DNA of 64,000 nt, from positions 1 through 64,000 of the forward strand of contig NZ_QREG01000004.1 of NCBI RefSeq assembly GCF_003386095.1. The letters are read 5' to 3'. Under the pieces are notes generated by a model. It was given only the letters and a program-made list of their open reading frames with translations. It had not been told where the DNA came from and searched no databases. The stretch is from Marinoscillum furvescens DSM 4134. Lineage in GTDB: Bacteria; Bacteroidota; Bacteroidia; Cytophagales; Cyclobacteriaceae. Shown here piece by piece: positions 25,686 through 35,096 of this stretch (position 1 is its first letter; the number at the start of each line of letters is the position of its first letter). The position numbers were made by a program, and so were the translations under genes.

Positions 25686-26720
25686 GTGGCAAAAAAAATT
25701 AGCATATTAGTTGTAGACGATTCCGCATTTTTGCGCCTTCTTATCAATGATCTACTCTCCAAAGAAGAAGATCTGGAGGTGGTGGGTACGGCTACAGATG
25801 GTAGGGAAGCTGTAAAGCAAACCCTGGCATTAAAGCCGGATATTGTACTGCTCGATATGAATATGGGAGACTATGACGGCATGTTTGCAGTAGAGCAAAT
25901 CATGGAAAAGCTTCCTACGCCTATATTGATACTCAGCTCTGTGGGTAATACCAATCTCCACCAAATTTTTGATGCACTGGAACTGGGAGCTGTGGATTAT
26001 ATCAACAAACCTGTGAAGGGTGGCTCCAAACTTCGAGAAATTACCACCGAACTAGTGGCAGCGGTAAAACGGGTGGCTAAGGCTCGTCCGCGAACTACAC
26101 CAGTGAACCGTGATGGTCTCAATGAACTGCACCACACGTTTGATGACAGCCCCAACTATGATGTTATTGTGATAGGAGCGTCTACTGGTGGCCCTACTGC
26201 TGTAGAAAAGGTGTTGCTATCCCTTCCGGCAAACCTGAATGTGCCGCTTGTAATAGGTCAGCATATGCCACCAAACTTTATTTTGTCATTTGCCGCACGG
26301 CTAGACCATATGAGTCCGCTAAGGATAGTGGTGGGGAGGCCAGGGATGGAGCCCAAGCCAGGAATGGTAATCATCGCTCCGGGCGATGGGAACATGATTC
26401 TGGAAAAGCGAGATCAACAAGTGCTGGTAGGATTTAGCGATCGAGATTACCCTGAATATAATCATCCCTCTATCAACGCACTGATGTATTCTGTGGCTGA
26501 AATATATGGTCCTAAAGCGCTAGGGGTGCTGCTCACAGGTATGGGGAAAGATGGGGTGAAAGGATTGAAAATGATTCGAAACAAAGGAGGAAAAACCATC
26601 GCTCAAGATGAAGAATCCAGCGTAATATACGGCATGCCCAAGCTCGCATACGAAACCGGGGCGGCCGAAGTGGTTATGCATGTAAAAGAAATTGGTGGCT
26701 ATTTGGTAAACTGTCTCTAA
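25686..26720 (+). CDS. cheB: Protein-glutamate methylesterase
   Basis: A 344-aa CheB with a receiver domain (phospho-acceptor Asp57 in VLLDMNM) and a C-terminal methylesterase/deamidase domain (catalytic Ser in GASTGGPTA, then GQHMPPNF and LTGMGKDGVKG). It removes methyl groups from MCPs after phosphorylation by CheA, giving adaptation. The start codon is GTG at 25686, 2 nt after the cheW stop. Confidence 0.95.
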   Translation: MAKKISILVVDDSAFLRLLINDLLSKEEDLEVVGTATDGREAVKQTLALKPDIVLLDMNMGDYDGMFAVEQIMEKLPTPILILSSVGNTNLHQIFDALELGAVDYINKPVKGGSKLREITTELVAAVKRVAKARPRTTPVNRDGLNELHHTFDDSPNYDVIVIGASTGGPTAVEKVLLSLPANLNVPLVIGQHMPPNFILSFAARLDHMSPLRIVVGRPGMEPKPGMVIIAPGDGNMILEKRDQQVLVGFSDRDYPEYNHPSINALMYSVAEIYGPKALGVLLTGMGKDGVKGLKMIRNKGGKTIAQDEESSVIYGMPKLAYETGAAEVVMHVKEIGGYLVNCL

Positions 26721-26721
26721 C

Positions 26722-28443
26722 GTGAAAGAAAAAGAATACAAAGAACTTTTCCTCATGGAGGCCAAAGACAACATCGAGCAGCTAGACAAGCTCTTTGTGG
26801 ATTTGGAGAAAGATCACGGCAATGCAAATGCCATTAAGGAGATCTTTCGCATTACGCATACGCTCAAGGGCAATGCGATGGGACTTGGTTTTGAACCAAT
26901 CGCACAGCTTTCACATGTCATGGAAGACGTCATGCTGGCCATTCAGGAGGGGAAAATCAATCTCGATCAGGACCTCTTCAAAATTCTCTTTCGTGCCAAC
27001 GATAAGCTCGGAGCGCTGGTCAATGCACTCGAGACTGAGGAAAAAGTGAGTTATCTGGGTATCAAAACCAGTCTTTCTTTGTTTTTGCAAAAGGCGCTAA
27101 ACCAAAAAGAAGAAACACCTGACGAAGAACCTGCCGACAGCCCGACTCCACCGGCACTTGAAGCCGAAGAAGAAAAGCCTCAGCCAGTACCAGAAGAGAC
27201 GGGTACGCAAATTTCCTTTTCTGATGTCATACAGATTCCGGTTCGCAAAATGGACGAACTGATGAATGAAGTAGGGCAGCTGATCATTGAACGCGACAGG
27301 TTAATTGCGATGAGCGACGAGCTGGGAATTCGCAGCAGCGAGCTAGACAGGCTCAAACGCATTACATCCAATCTTCAATACAGCATTATGAATGTTCGTA
27401 TGGTTCAGATTGGCTTCCTGTTCAACAAGTTTCATCGCGTATTGAGGGATGCGGCTGCCATAGAAAACAAAAAAGTAAACCTTGTCCTCAAGGGCACAGA
27501 AATAGAAATAGACCGCAATATTCTCAAAATTATCAGTGATTCGCTGGTGCACCTTGTGCGCAATGCGGTGGGCCACGGCATAGAAGCCGCCTCGCAGCGT
27601 ACCACACAAAACAAACCCGAAGTAGGTACGGTGATGCTAGATGCCAAGTACGAACGAGACCGGGTAGTAATCATGGTCACCGATGATGGAGGAGGGATCG
27701 ATCACGAAATCATCCGTAAAAAAATAGTAGAAAAAGGACTGGTCAGTGAGGTTATTGCCAAAAACCTGAAGCCAGAAGAAGTCATTCAATACATCTTTGA
27801 GTCGGGTTTTTCCAATGCTGCTGAGGTAAACGAAATCTCAGGTCGGGGAGTAGGCATGGATGTAGTGAAAAAAGCTGTAGAGTCTATAGGCGGGCAGGTC
27901 AAAGTGGAAACCATCGTAGGAGAGGGCACTACAGTATACCTTCACGTGCCTTCTTCCCTTGCTCTGAAAGGCACCCTGTTGTTTAAAGTGGATGACCAGG
28001 AGTATGCCATGGCATTGTCCTATACTGAATCTGTGGTTCCGCTGAATAGTCATGATATTTATAAGCTCGGGAGCAGTTTGATGACCCGCTATCAGGAAGA
28101 AACCATCTCTGTCGTATTTTTAAAAGACATCCTGGACCTGCCCACCCTGTCTGCCATCAATGAACGTGGAGTACTGCAGCGGTCCTATGAAGCTATTGGG
28201 GAGGAGGCAGTAGACTTCAATGCCATCGTGGTGTCTTATGCCGGGCGCACCACAGCTGTGATCGTAGATCAGGTATTGCAGCAAAAAGAAATCATCGAAA
28301 AGCCACTAGCCAGGCCGCTTACGCAAGTGAGGTTGCTTAGTGGTACCACCATATTGGGCAATGGCAACGTTTGTCCAGTAATAGATATCGCCGCACTCAC
28401 GGACCTGCTTCATAAGCAGGCCCTTCAATCACAACATGAATAA
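26722..28443 (+). CDS. cheA: Chemotaxis histidine kinase
   Basis: A 573-aa CheA, starting with GTG at 26722, one base after cheB. It has P1 Hpt with phospho-acceptor His46 (ITHTLKGNAMG), a Pro/Glu-rich linker (about 128-160), P3 dimerisation (about 170-240), P4 ATPase (N box LVRNAVGHGIE, DDGGGID, GRGVGMDVVK) and a P5 CheW-like domain to the end. No clear P2 CheY-docking domain is visible between P1 and P3. It is the core kinase of the array and should phosphorylate CheB and the CheY-like proteins downstream. Confidence 0.95.
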   Translation: MKEKEYKELFLMEAKDNIEQLDKLFVDLEKDHGNANAIKEIFRITHTLKGNAMGLGFEPIAQLSHVMEDVMLAIQEGKINLDQDLFKILFRANDKLGALVNALETEEKVSYLGIKTSLSLFLQKALNQKEETPDEEPADSPTPPALEAEEEKPQPVPEETGTQISFSDVIQIPVRKMDELMNEVGQLIIERDRLIAMSDELGIRSSELDRLKRITSNLQYSIMNVRMVQIGFLFNKFHRVLRDAAAIENKKVNLVLKGTEIEIDRNILKIISDSLVHLVRNAVGHGIEAASQRTTQNKPEVGTVMLDAKYERDRVVIMVTDDGGGIDHEIIRKKIVEKGLVSEVIAKNLKPEEVIQYIFESGFSNAAEVNEISGRGVGMDVVKKAVESIGGQVKVETIVGEGTTVYLHVPSSLALKGTLLFKVDDQEYAMALSYTESVVPLNSHDIYKLGSSLMTRYQEETISVVFLKDILDLPTLSAINERGVLQRSYEAIGEEAVDFNAIVVSYAGRTTAVIVDQVLQQKEIIEKPLARPLTQVRLLSGTTILGNGNVCPVIDIAALTDLLHKQALQSQHE

Positions 28444-28448
28444 TATTA

Positions 28449-29294
28449 ATGAGACCAGCACAACCAGTGAGTGACAACAAGCCCGTAGAAATGATTACCG
28501 ATGAAGAAATGAATGCGCTCATGGTGGCGATCAAAAATCGGTATGGACTAGATTTTACCAATTATGAAAAAACCTCCTTGAAGCGCGGCATTACCCGGCT
28601 GATGATGAAGCATGGCATGGAGTCTTCTTTGGACCTATGGGGACGCGTACTTCAGGATTATGAGTTTTTCAACAAAGCAATCGATGACTTGCTCGTCAAC
28701 CTCACCGAGCTTTTTAGAAATCCTGATGTTTGGATTCGATTGCGCGATGAGGTACTGGATCGGTTTGGCAATGCACCGCTCAACATCTGGCATGCAGGCT
28801 GCTCTACCGGTGAAGAGGTTTATACCATGTCCATAGTACTGGAAGAAAAAAACCTGCTCAATAGCACAAGGCTGGCTGCTACAGATTTGAGTACAAAGGC
28901 ACTGGAAAAAGCCAAAAAAGGAGAGTATCCGCTGGAGTTGATCAAGCAATACCTCACACCGTTTCTGAAATTTTTTCCAGACCGTAAACTCGAGGACTAC
29001 TTTGATTTTCATGACAAACATGCCACTATAAAATCCAGATACCGCAGGCAGGTTATGTTTGAAAAACATAACCTGGTCCACGATCCGGTACATGGTAGCT
29101 ATGACATAGTCTTTTGTAGAAATGTCATGATTTATTTTGACGATCAGCTAAAGACTAAAGTGCTAAATCTGATGCATCGCGCCTTGAAACCAGGGGGGTA
29201 TTTAATTATCGGTTATTACGATATTATGCCAGATGCAGGGAAGAAATTGTTTGAGGTAGAAGATATACGGACAAGAATCTATCGAAAGAAGTAA
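28449..29294 (+). CDS. cheR: Chemoreceptor methyltransferase
   Basis: A 281-aa SAM-dependent methyltransferase that methylates MCP glutamates. It has the helical N-terminal domain (about 15-85) and the SAM-binding core with HAGCSTGEEVYTM and DIVFCRNVMIYFD. It begins 5 nt after cheA and completes the CheB/CheR adaptation pair. Confidence 0.95.
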   Translation: MRPAQPVSDNKPVEMITDEEMNALMVAIKNRYGLDFTNYEKTSLKRGITRLMMKHGMESSLDLWGRVLQDYEFFNKAIDDLLVNLTELFRNPDVWIRLRDEVLDRFGNAPLNIWHAGCSTGEEVYTMSIVLEEKNLLNSTRLAATDLSTKALEKAKKGEYPLELIKQYLTPFLKFFPDRKLEDYFDFHDKHATIKSRYRRQVMFEKHNLVHDPVHGSYDIVFCRNVMIYFDDQLKTKVLNLMHRALKPGGYLIIGYYDIMPDAGKKLFEVEDIRTRIYRKK

Positions 29295-29318
29295 ATTAGA
29301 AAAGAAAACAACAGAAAA

Positions 29319-29687
29319 ATGGGCCATAGAATACTGATTGTAGATGACTCTGGTTTTTCCAGGGCCACTATTCGGAAAATACTCGAAGAGGCCGGGCTGG
29401 AAGTAGTAGGGGAAGCAAAAAATGGAGTGGAAGCGCTCGATCAAATAGAACTGTTGCAGCCAGATCTTATCACATTGGACAATATCCTTCCGGATATGAC
29501 AGGCCTGGAAATACTCAGGGTATTGCGCGAACAGGAAATTGTAGCCAATGTAATCATGATCAGCGCAGTGGGGCAGCGATCAGCCATAGAAGAGGGACTA
29601 CACCTCGGAGCTAAAAAATACATGATTAAGCCTTTTACAGCAGACAAATTGCTCGAAGAGGTCCGGGAAGTATTAGAAATTACTTGA
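29319..29687 (+). CDS. CheY-like single-domain response regulator (first of twins)
   Basis: A 122-aa receiver with Asp54 as phospho-acceptor, in the unusual context LDNILPDMTG rather than the common LDxxMPxMDG. ILIVDD, the Ser of MISAVGQ and the Lys of IKPF complete the active site. A close paralogue with the same LDNILPDM motif lies at 30476, with a CheC-like gene between them. A 158-nt gap with a 12-nt palindrome (ACTCAATTGAGT, 29716-29727) follows, which may hold an internal regulatory site. Confidence 0.92.
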   Translation: MGHRILIVDDSGFSRATIRKILEEAGLEVVGEAKNGVEALDQIELLQPDLITLDNILPDMTGLEILRVLREQEIVANVIMISAVGQRSAIEEGLHLGAKKYMIKPFTADKLLEEVREVLEIT

Positions 29688-29845
29688 GATTTCAGTGGAT
29701 TAAAGGTGGTTTATAACTCAATTGAGTAAATTAGGCCATGGTCGGCTTTTATTCCCACTCCCTTTAGTGATTTCGTGTTTGAGCCATGAAAAGTTGAACT
29801 AATTATCCAAAATTAACACATTGCGATACCAACCAAATAAAGTAG

Positions 29846-30448
29846 ATGTTAGATAAGCTAAACGAAACAGAATTAGAAGTAGCCTCCAAGCTCGTATTTG
29901 ATGGGCTGTCTATGGCCAAGAGGTCTATGGAGCAAATACTACAAAGTCCTATTTCACTAGAAAAAGTAGACTATAGTAGTAGTGTACATGCCCCTTTACC
30001 TACATATGATAAACATGCAGAGGAAAGTGTACACGTCATTAAAACTCAGTTGATTGGTGAGCTTAAAGGTACCAGTCATTTGATTTTTAGTGAAGACGAG
30101 GTGGCCAAGGTATTTAAGGCATGTTTGCCGGCTAATCTTATCGAGAGTGACTCGCCAGAAAGCAAAATGATGAAAATGGGCTTTCTGACAGAGATAGATA
30201 ACATGATGGCCGCAGCAGTCATTACAGAATTTTCAAACTTTTTAGGTTTGGAAATCTACGGACATGTACCTTCGCTGAATGTTATGAAAGCCCATGAGCT
30301 CAATGGGTTTTTAGAGAAAGAGTCAGGAGAGTTTGACTCTATTATCCACTTCAAGGCTATTTTTCATGGCAAGGAGCTGGATATAGCACCAGATTTCGTG
30401 TGGATATTCCACGAGGAGTTTGTAAACAAAATCAAAAACTTAGTTTGA
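29846..30448 (+). CDS. CheC-like CheY-P phosphatase
   Basis: A 200-aa protein of the CheC/CheX/FliY group, which dephosphorylate CheY-type receivers. The active-site signature E-x2-N-x22-P is present (EIDN then exactly 22 residues to the Pro of GHVPSL); the preceding Asp/Ser of the full signature is replaced by Gly. It is bracketed by two near-identical receivers, its likely substrates. It resembles the 35097-35723 gene in length, motif and tail (APDFVWIFHEEF versus APYFIWILDENF), so the two are paralogues. Confidence 0.75.
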   Translation: MLDKLNETELEVASKLVFDGLSMAKRSMEQILQSPISLEKVDYSSSVHAPLPTYDKHAEESVHVIKTQLIGELKGTSHLIFSEDEVAKVFKACLPANLIESDSPESKMMKMGFLTEIDNMMAAAVITEFSNFLGLEIYGHVPSLNVMKAHELNGFLEKESGEFDSIIHFKAIFHGKELDIAPDFVWIFHEEFVNKIKNLV

Positions 30449-30475
30449 GTTTTCCCAACAATATAGAAAATAACA

Positions 30476-30835
30476 ATGAGTAAGAAAGTACTAATAGTTG
30501 ACGATTCGATTTACATGCGGTCACTCATTCGCACTGCGCTAGAAGAAGAGGGCCTGGAGATTGTAGGAGAAGCTAAAGATGGCGAGACAGCCATTGATCT
30601 GGCACTGGAAACTACCCCGGATCTGATCACCCTGGATAACATACTGCCAGACATGATGGGGTTTGAAATCCTTAAAGTGTTGCGAGATCAGGGATTGGAG
30701 TCTAAAGTGATCATGATTAGCGCGGTAGGACAGCAGACTGTAGTAAACAAGGGTAAGGAGTTGGGTGCTTCTGATTATATTGTAAAACCCTTTACCTCTG
30801 AATCTTTGCTAGAAGTGGTAAATAGAGTGCTTTAG
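30476..30835 (+). CDS. CheY-like single-domain response regulator (second of twins)
   Basis: A 119-aa receiver with Asp54 in LDNILPDMMG, the Ser of MISAVGQ and the Lys of VKPF. Its motif set nearly duplicates that of the receiver at 29319, pointing to a local duplication. Having no DNA-binding domain, it should act by protein contact, perhaps on the motility or secretion machinery. Confidence 0.92.
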   Translation: MSKKVLIVDDSIYMRSLIRTALEEEGLEIVGEAKDGETAIDLALETTPDLITLDNILPDMMGFEILKVLRDQGLESKVIMISAVGQQTVVNKGKELGASDYIVKPFTSESLLEVVNRVL

Positions 30836-30868
30836 TCCACTAATTTTTAAAAGGATCAAACAGACAGT

Positions 30869-33499
30869 ATGCGCATTCTTTACGATTTACCTATAAGAAT
30901 CAAATTCGCTGTGGTGCTGGTGCCACTTATAGTCATCATTATTTGTTTTGATTATCTACAGATCAAACACAACTATCTGGACTATAGTGATTCCCAACGA
31001 CTCAACCAGACACTGCAATTGGGGGTGGAAATCAACCATGCCGTACACGAACTACAGAAGGAACGAAGTATTTCTATAGGGTTTGTGTCCAATGATGGTT
31101 ATTCTTTCGTAGAGGAAATGGAGCATCAGCGGCAAGTGACCGATAGCACCATTCGCGCATTTTATAAAGAACTAGAATCCTCCGATCTGGATGGAGTGTT
31201 TTCCATTCATATGGACGATATCGAGTTGTTAAAAAGTCAGTTTCAGTCCATCAAAAGTATTCGAAACAGGGTAGATCAACTTGCCCTGGACCCTTTGCAG
31301 ATTTTAGAGTACTACTCTGATATAAACGATGTGGCCCTCAACACGGTGGACATGTTGATCAATGAAACCAGAGACAAAGACATAGCTCAGCAGGTACACG
31401 CCCTCATTTATTTTTTGAAATCCAAAGAGCGAGCAAGTATTGAGCGTGCTATTGGTACTCAGGCGTTTTCACATGAAGTGATAGATGACGAACTCTACAG
31501 CAGTTTTGCTGCGCTAGTAGCGGAGCAAGATGCATATCTCGATGCTTTTTTGGTCATAGCAGACCAGGAATCCTTTAATGTTTACTCTCGCCTTATGTCA
31601 GGACATGATGTGGGTGAAGTAGAGCGGCTGAGGGAAGTGGTTCATGATCGCAACGAAATGGGTGAGGTAGACCCTGCTTACTGGTATGACATGACCACCA
31701 GCAAGATCAACCTTCTAAAGCAAGTGGAGGATCATATCTCTGATCGGCTATTGAGTCACACTGAGTATTTGTATGTTACGGCTTTTCGTAAGTTTTGGAC
31801 GTTTATCGTACTGGATATCATCATCGGCGTGATAGCCGTGTGGCTGATGTCTATCATTGTCACCAATCTCCTGGCCAATGTGAAAATATTGGAAAATTTC
31901 ACCTTGCGCATTTCCAAAGGAGACCTGTCTAAGAAAGTAAACATACCGACCAAGGATGAAATTGGGCAGTATGCCAAGACTTTCAATGTGATGGTAGACG
32001 AAATTGTGAAGTCTCATAACATCCTTAGAAAAGAGCGGGATAAGGCCAAGTTTCTCTACAACAACATCTACAGGGTGTCTTTGGTGGTATTTCAAAACAT
32101 CCATCAGGGGATATTCCTACTCGACCGAAACTTTAAAATGAGTAAGCTCTATTCCAAGTCCATGGAGAAGATCTTTGGAGAGCAAAAGATTGCCGGTGAA
32201 AACTTTGCCAATTTCATGCGTCCGCTCATTATTCCCCGAGACCTGGAGGCCTTAGAGATGTTTATGAGGCACTTGTTTAATGAAGATATGGATGAGGACG
32301 TGGTAAACCAGCTCAATCCCATAGAACAAGTAAAGATCTATAGTGAAAATGATGGGGTTGTAACTACCAAGTACATCCGAGTCAACTTTACGCGAATCTG
32401 GCGCAGAGACCGCATCACCAATATCATGGTTACAGTTTCTGATGAGACAGAAAGTGTATTGCTCCAAAAGCACCTGGAAGAAGCAGAGAAGAAAAAGAAA
32501 CAGGAAACCGAGCAAGTACTCAGTATTCTCAAAATAGACCCATCGCTCATTCGTGGATTTCTTTATAATGCCAAGCGTACCTTGCGTAGCATTTCAGAAA
32601 AGTATGAAAGCAGCAAAGATGGTGACTTAAGAGGCTTGCTGGACTTTACTTTCGAGACGATACACAACCTCAAAGGCAATGCAGTAGTGATTGGCCTGGA
32701 CATCATGTCTCAGAAGTTTCATGAGGTGGAAGATGCCATAGAAGAGCTAAAAACCAAAGAAATTACCGGTAAAGACTTCCTAACGATTCTTTATGAGATA
32801 GATGATGCCGATAAGATCATTGATGAAATGAGCTCAATGCTGAGAAAGGTGGCGGATATCTACCGCAAATACCCTTCTGGTGGGCATGTAGTATCCAATA
32901 TCATGCTCATAGATACTCTGGAGCGCTCCGTAAAAGTGATCGGCGAGAAAATGGATAAGCAGGTAGATTTCTTCTTTAAAAACGAAGGAAACCTCGTGCT
33001 GCCTAATGAACATATAGATGTTTTCAGGGATGTGATGATTCAGCTTATCCGAAATTCTATCAAGCATGGAATTGAGCCAAAGGATCAACGTGTGGCAGCA
33101 GGTAAATTGGCCCGTGGAGGTATTACCATAGAGCTGGATCAGCCAGCGGAGGGGCAGCTACGTGTTATATATAAAGATGATGGTAGAGGGCTGGATATAG
33201 AAAAGATCAAAGACCGGGCGATCATGAATAATTTACTAACAGAATATGACGCTGAAAACCTCACAGATGAAGATGCAGTCGGTCTCATCTATGAGAAAGG
33301 TTTTTCTACCTCTCAGGAAGTGGACGAAATAGCAGGGAGAGGCCAGGGCATGAATTTGGTGAAAAATTTGATAGAAAGTATCAAAGGCACATTTAAGACT
33401 GAATTTGAAAGTGGAAAATATTTTAGGCTGATAATCGAACTGCCTGTCAGCGGAAACATACAAGATCAAGAAGAAACGAATGAGGTTGCTAATAGTTGA
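30869..33499 (+). CDS. Membrane NIT-HAMP-PAS histidine kinase with CheA-like Hpt and ATPase
   Basis: An 876-aa kinase of unusual design. A first membrane segment (about 9-32) is followed by an extracytoplasmic domain (about 35-300) resembling the NIT nitrate/nitrite-sensing fold (LQKERSISIGFVSNDGY), a second membrane segment (about 310-335) and HAMP (about 335-390). A PAS-like region (about 395-530) and an Hpt-like helical domain with His599 (ETIHNLKGNAVV, matching CheA P1) come next, then a CheA-style ATPase with LIRNSIKHGIE, KDDGRGLD and GRGQGMNLVKN. There is no P5 CheW domain, so it should not join the array through CheW. It likely phosphorylates the receiver whose gene overlaps its 3' end. 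Confidence 0.85.
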   Translation: MRILYDLPIRIKFAVVLVPLIVIIICFDYLQIKHNYLDYSDSQRLNQTLQLGVEINHAVHELQKERSISIGFVSNDGYSFVEEMEHQRQVTDSTIRAFYKELESSDLDGVFSIHMDDIELLKSQFQSIKSIRNRVDQLALDPLQILEYYSDINDVALNTVDMLINETRDKDIAQQVHALIYFLKSKERASIERAIGTQAFSHEVIDDELYSSFAALVAEQDAYLDAFLVIADQESFNVYSRLMSGHDVGEVERLREVVHDRNEMGEVDPAYWYDMTTSKINLLKQVEDHISDRLLSHTEYLYVTAFRKFWTFIVLDIIIGVIAVWLMSIIVTNLLANVKILENFTLRISKGDLSKKVNIPTKDEIGQYAKTFNVMVDEIVKSHNILRKERDKAKFLYNNIYRVSLVVFQNIHQGIFLLDRNFKMSKLYSKSMEKIFGEQKIAGENFANFMRPLIIPRDLEALEMFMRHLFNEDMDEDVVNQLNPIEQVKIYSENDGVVTTKYIRVNFTRIWRRDRITNIMVTVSDETESVLLQKHLEEAEKKKKQETEQVLSILKIDPSLIRGFLYNAKRTLRSISEKYESSKDGDLRGLLDFTFETIHNLKGNAVVIGLDIMSQKFHEVEDAIEELKTKEITGKDFLTILYEIDDADKIIDEMSSMLRKVADIYRKYPSGGHVVSNIMLIDTLERSVKVIGEKMDKQVDFFFKNEGNLVLPNEHIDVFRDVMIQLIRNSIKHGIEPKDQRVAAGKLARGGITIELDQPAEGQLRVIYKDDGRGLDIEKIKDRAIMNNLLTEYDAENLTDEDAVGLIYEKGFSTSQEVDEIAGRGQGMNLVKNLIESIKGTFKTEFESGKYFRLIIELPVSGNIQDQEETNEVANS

Positions 33500-33863
33500 T
33501 GACTCGTCGATTATGCGCCGCATAATCGAAAAGAATCTAAAAGATTACGACATACAGATCATAGGGATGGCACCGGATGGGCAGACTGCATTACAGCTTG
33601 TAAAAGAACATATGCCGGACGTGATCACGCTAGATATTACCATGCCAGGTATGGATGGATTGGCCTGTCTGGATGAAATCATGGCTGTACATCCCAAAGC
33701 CAAAGTGATGATCATTACAGCTCTCTCCGATAAGCTTACAGGCCTTCGGGCGTTGGACAAAGGGGCACGAGGATTTTTATATAAACCAGTAAATGCTGTG
33801 GATTTGGCCAAAGCATTTGACAGACTTTTGAAACGCAATGAAAACAAGCAAGGCAGAGTTTGA
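33480..33863 (+). CDS. Response regulator paired with the NIT kinase
   Basis: A 127-aa receiver with the standard motifs LLIVDDSSIMR, Asp52 in TLDITMPGMDG, MIITALSD and FLYKPVN. It differs from the LDNILPDM twins upstream. Its start overlaps the kinase gene by 20 nt, making the kinase its likely partner. The next gene, a CheX-like phosphatase, overlaps its 3' end by 26 nt. Confidence 0.92.
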   Translation: MRLLIVDDSSIMRRIIEKNLKDYDIQIIGMAPDGQTALQLVKEHMPDVITLDITMPGMDGLACLDEIMAVHPKAKVMIITALSDKLTGLRALDKGARGFLYKPVNAVDLAKAFDRLLKRNENKQGRV

Positions 33864-34305
33864 TGCTACATGTAACCTGTTTATCAACTCGGTAAACAAC
33901 TATTTTCGACACCTGACGGAAATAGATTCTGAGTTGAATGTGCCTTACTTGAAGCAGTCTGAGGGACTGATGCTGAAGGACTATACAGGGATGATCGGTA
34001 TCTCCGGAAACCGAAAAGGGTTCGTCTATATTTCGGCTAATCGTGACATGTACGAAGACCTAATTAAGATATTTATAGGCATAGATGACCCATCCGACGA
34101 AGATATATTGGATATGGCAGGTGAAATCTCTAATGTAGTCGCAGGAAACGTGAGGGCAAACCTTGGTGCAAACTTTATGATATCTGTACCCGTTGTTTTT
34201 AAAGGGATGCCCAGCCAGCTGAAAATTCCAGATGATGTATCTATCTATGTAGTACCTATCATGTGGAACAATCACGAGGCATTCGTCGTAATAGGATTGC
34301 AATAG
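33838..34305 (+). CDS. CheX-like CheY-P phosphatase
   Basis: A 155-aa protein resembling CheX. D-x3-E-x2-N is intact in DMAGEISN, the catalytic pair of this family; the downstream Pro comes after 18 rather than 22 residues. It should dephosphorylate the receiver encoded just upstream, whose gene it overlaps by 26 nt. Confidence 0.75.
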   Translation: MKTSKAEFDATCNLFINSVNNYFRHLTEIDSELNVPYLKQSEGLMLKDYTGMIGISGNRKGFVYISANRDMYEDLIKIFIGIDDPSDEDILDMAGEISNVVAGNVRANLGANFMISVPVVFKGMPSQLKIPDDVSIYVVPIMWNNHEAFVVIGLQ

Positions 34306-34311
34306 AAACGA

Positions 34312-35094
34312 ATGAATCAAGAACGAGCATATTTTAATCTGGGAATATCAAACGCTGAAGATGCTACACTAAAAAACTACATGTCGCTCTTTCCAGAAGA
34401 GCTTATTGTAAGTGTATTGGATGCCTTTATAGTTAACCGACCTATGAGTGGAAAAGTGGGTGGGGATGGCTTTTGGGTATATCAGGAAGGCGATGATTTT
34501 TACCTGGCCGTTTTTGATTGTATGGGCCATGGTCATCTGGCCAGCATGATGACGAGGATTTATACTCAGACGTTTCAGCGTATCGTTCAGAAAGATGAGG
34601 TGAAAGATCCTGGAACCATCCTCAGGTATTTACATCATAAAATGGATCACCGCTTCCGTGGGAAAGACAACATGCAGGTGGGATCTGGAGCCGATGTAGG
34701 GCTGCTAAAAATTAACCTGGGCGTGCGTAAAATGGAATACGCAGGTGCGAAAATGGACCTGACCCATGTGAGAGATGGAGCTCTGGGCACTATTAAGGCT
34801 GATCGTATGCCAATAGGTGAACTGTTTGAGTACAATCATGATTACCATACGCGAACGGTGCATTTGAGTGATGATACCCGTACTTGGTTCTATTTAATGA
34901 GCGATGGCTTCAAAGACTTGATGGGTGGGCCAAACGGTAAAAAACTTGGACGCAAAGGTGTACAGGAAGTACTACAACAGGTCAATAATAGATCCTCCGT
35001 GGATCAGCGTGAGTATTTACTTGGTTTTTTAGACGAATGGAGTGGCTCAAATATGCAGTTGGATGACGTACTCGTCATAGGCTTTGCATTATAG
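34312..35094 (+). CDS. SpoIIE/PP2C-type Ser/Thr phosphatase
   Basis: A 260-aa PPM-family phosphatase with the metal-binding acidic motifs GGDGFW, FDCMGHG, MSDGFKDL and LDDVLVIG. It carries no fused receiver, PAS or HAMP domain. Proteins of this type usually act on anti-sigma antagonists or other phosphoproteins; no such partner is in the window. Being last in the chemosensory run, it may be the output stage controlled by the upstream receiver through direct contact, which is inference. Confidence 0.88.
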   Translation: MNQERAYFNLGISNAEDATLKNYMSLFPEELIVSVLDAFIVNRPMSGKVGGDGFWVYQEGDDFYLAVFDCMGHGHLASMMTRIYTQTFQRIVQKDEVKDPGTILRYLHHKMDHRFRGKDNMQVGSGADVGLLKINLGVRKMEYAGAKMDLTHVRDGALGTIKADRMPIGELFEYNHDYHTRTVHLSDDTRTWFYLMSDGFKDLMGGPNGKKLGRKGVQEVLQQVNNRSSVDQREYLLGFLDEWSGSNMQLDDVLVIGFAL

Positions 35095-35096
35095 TC

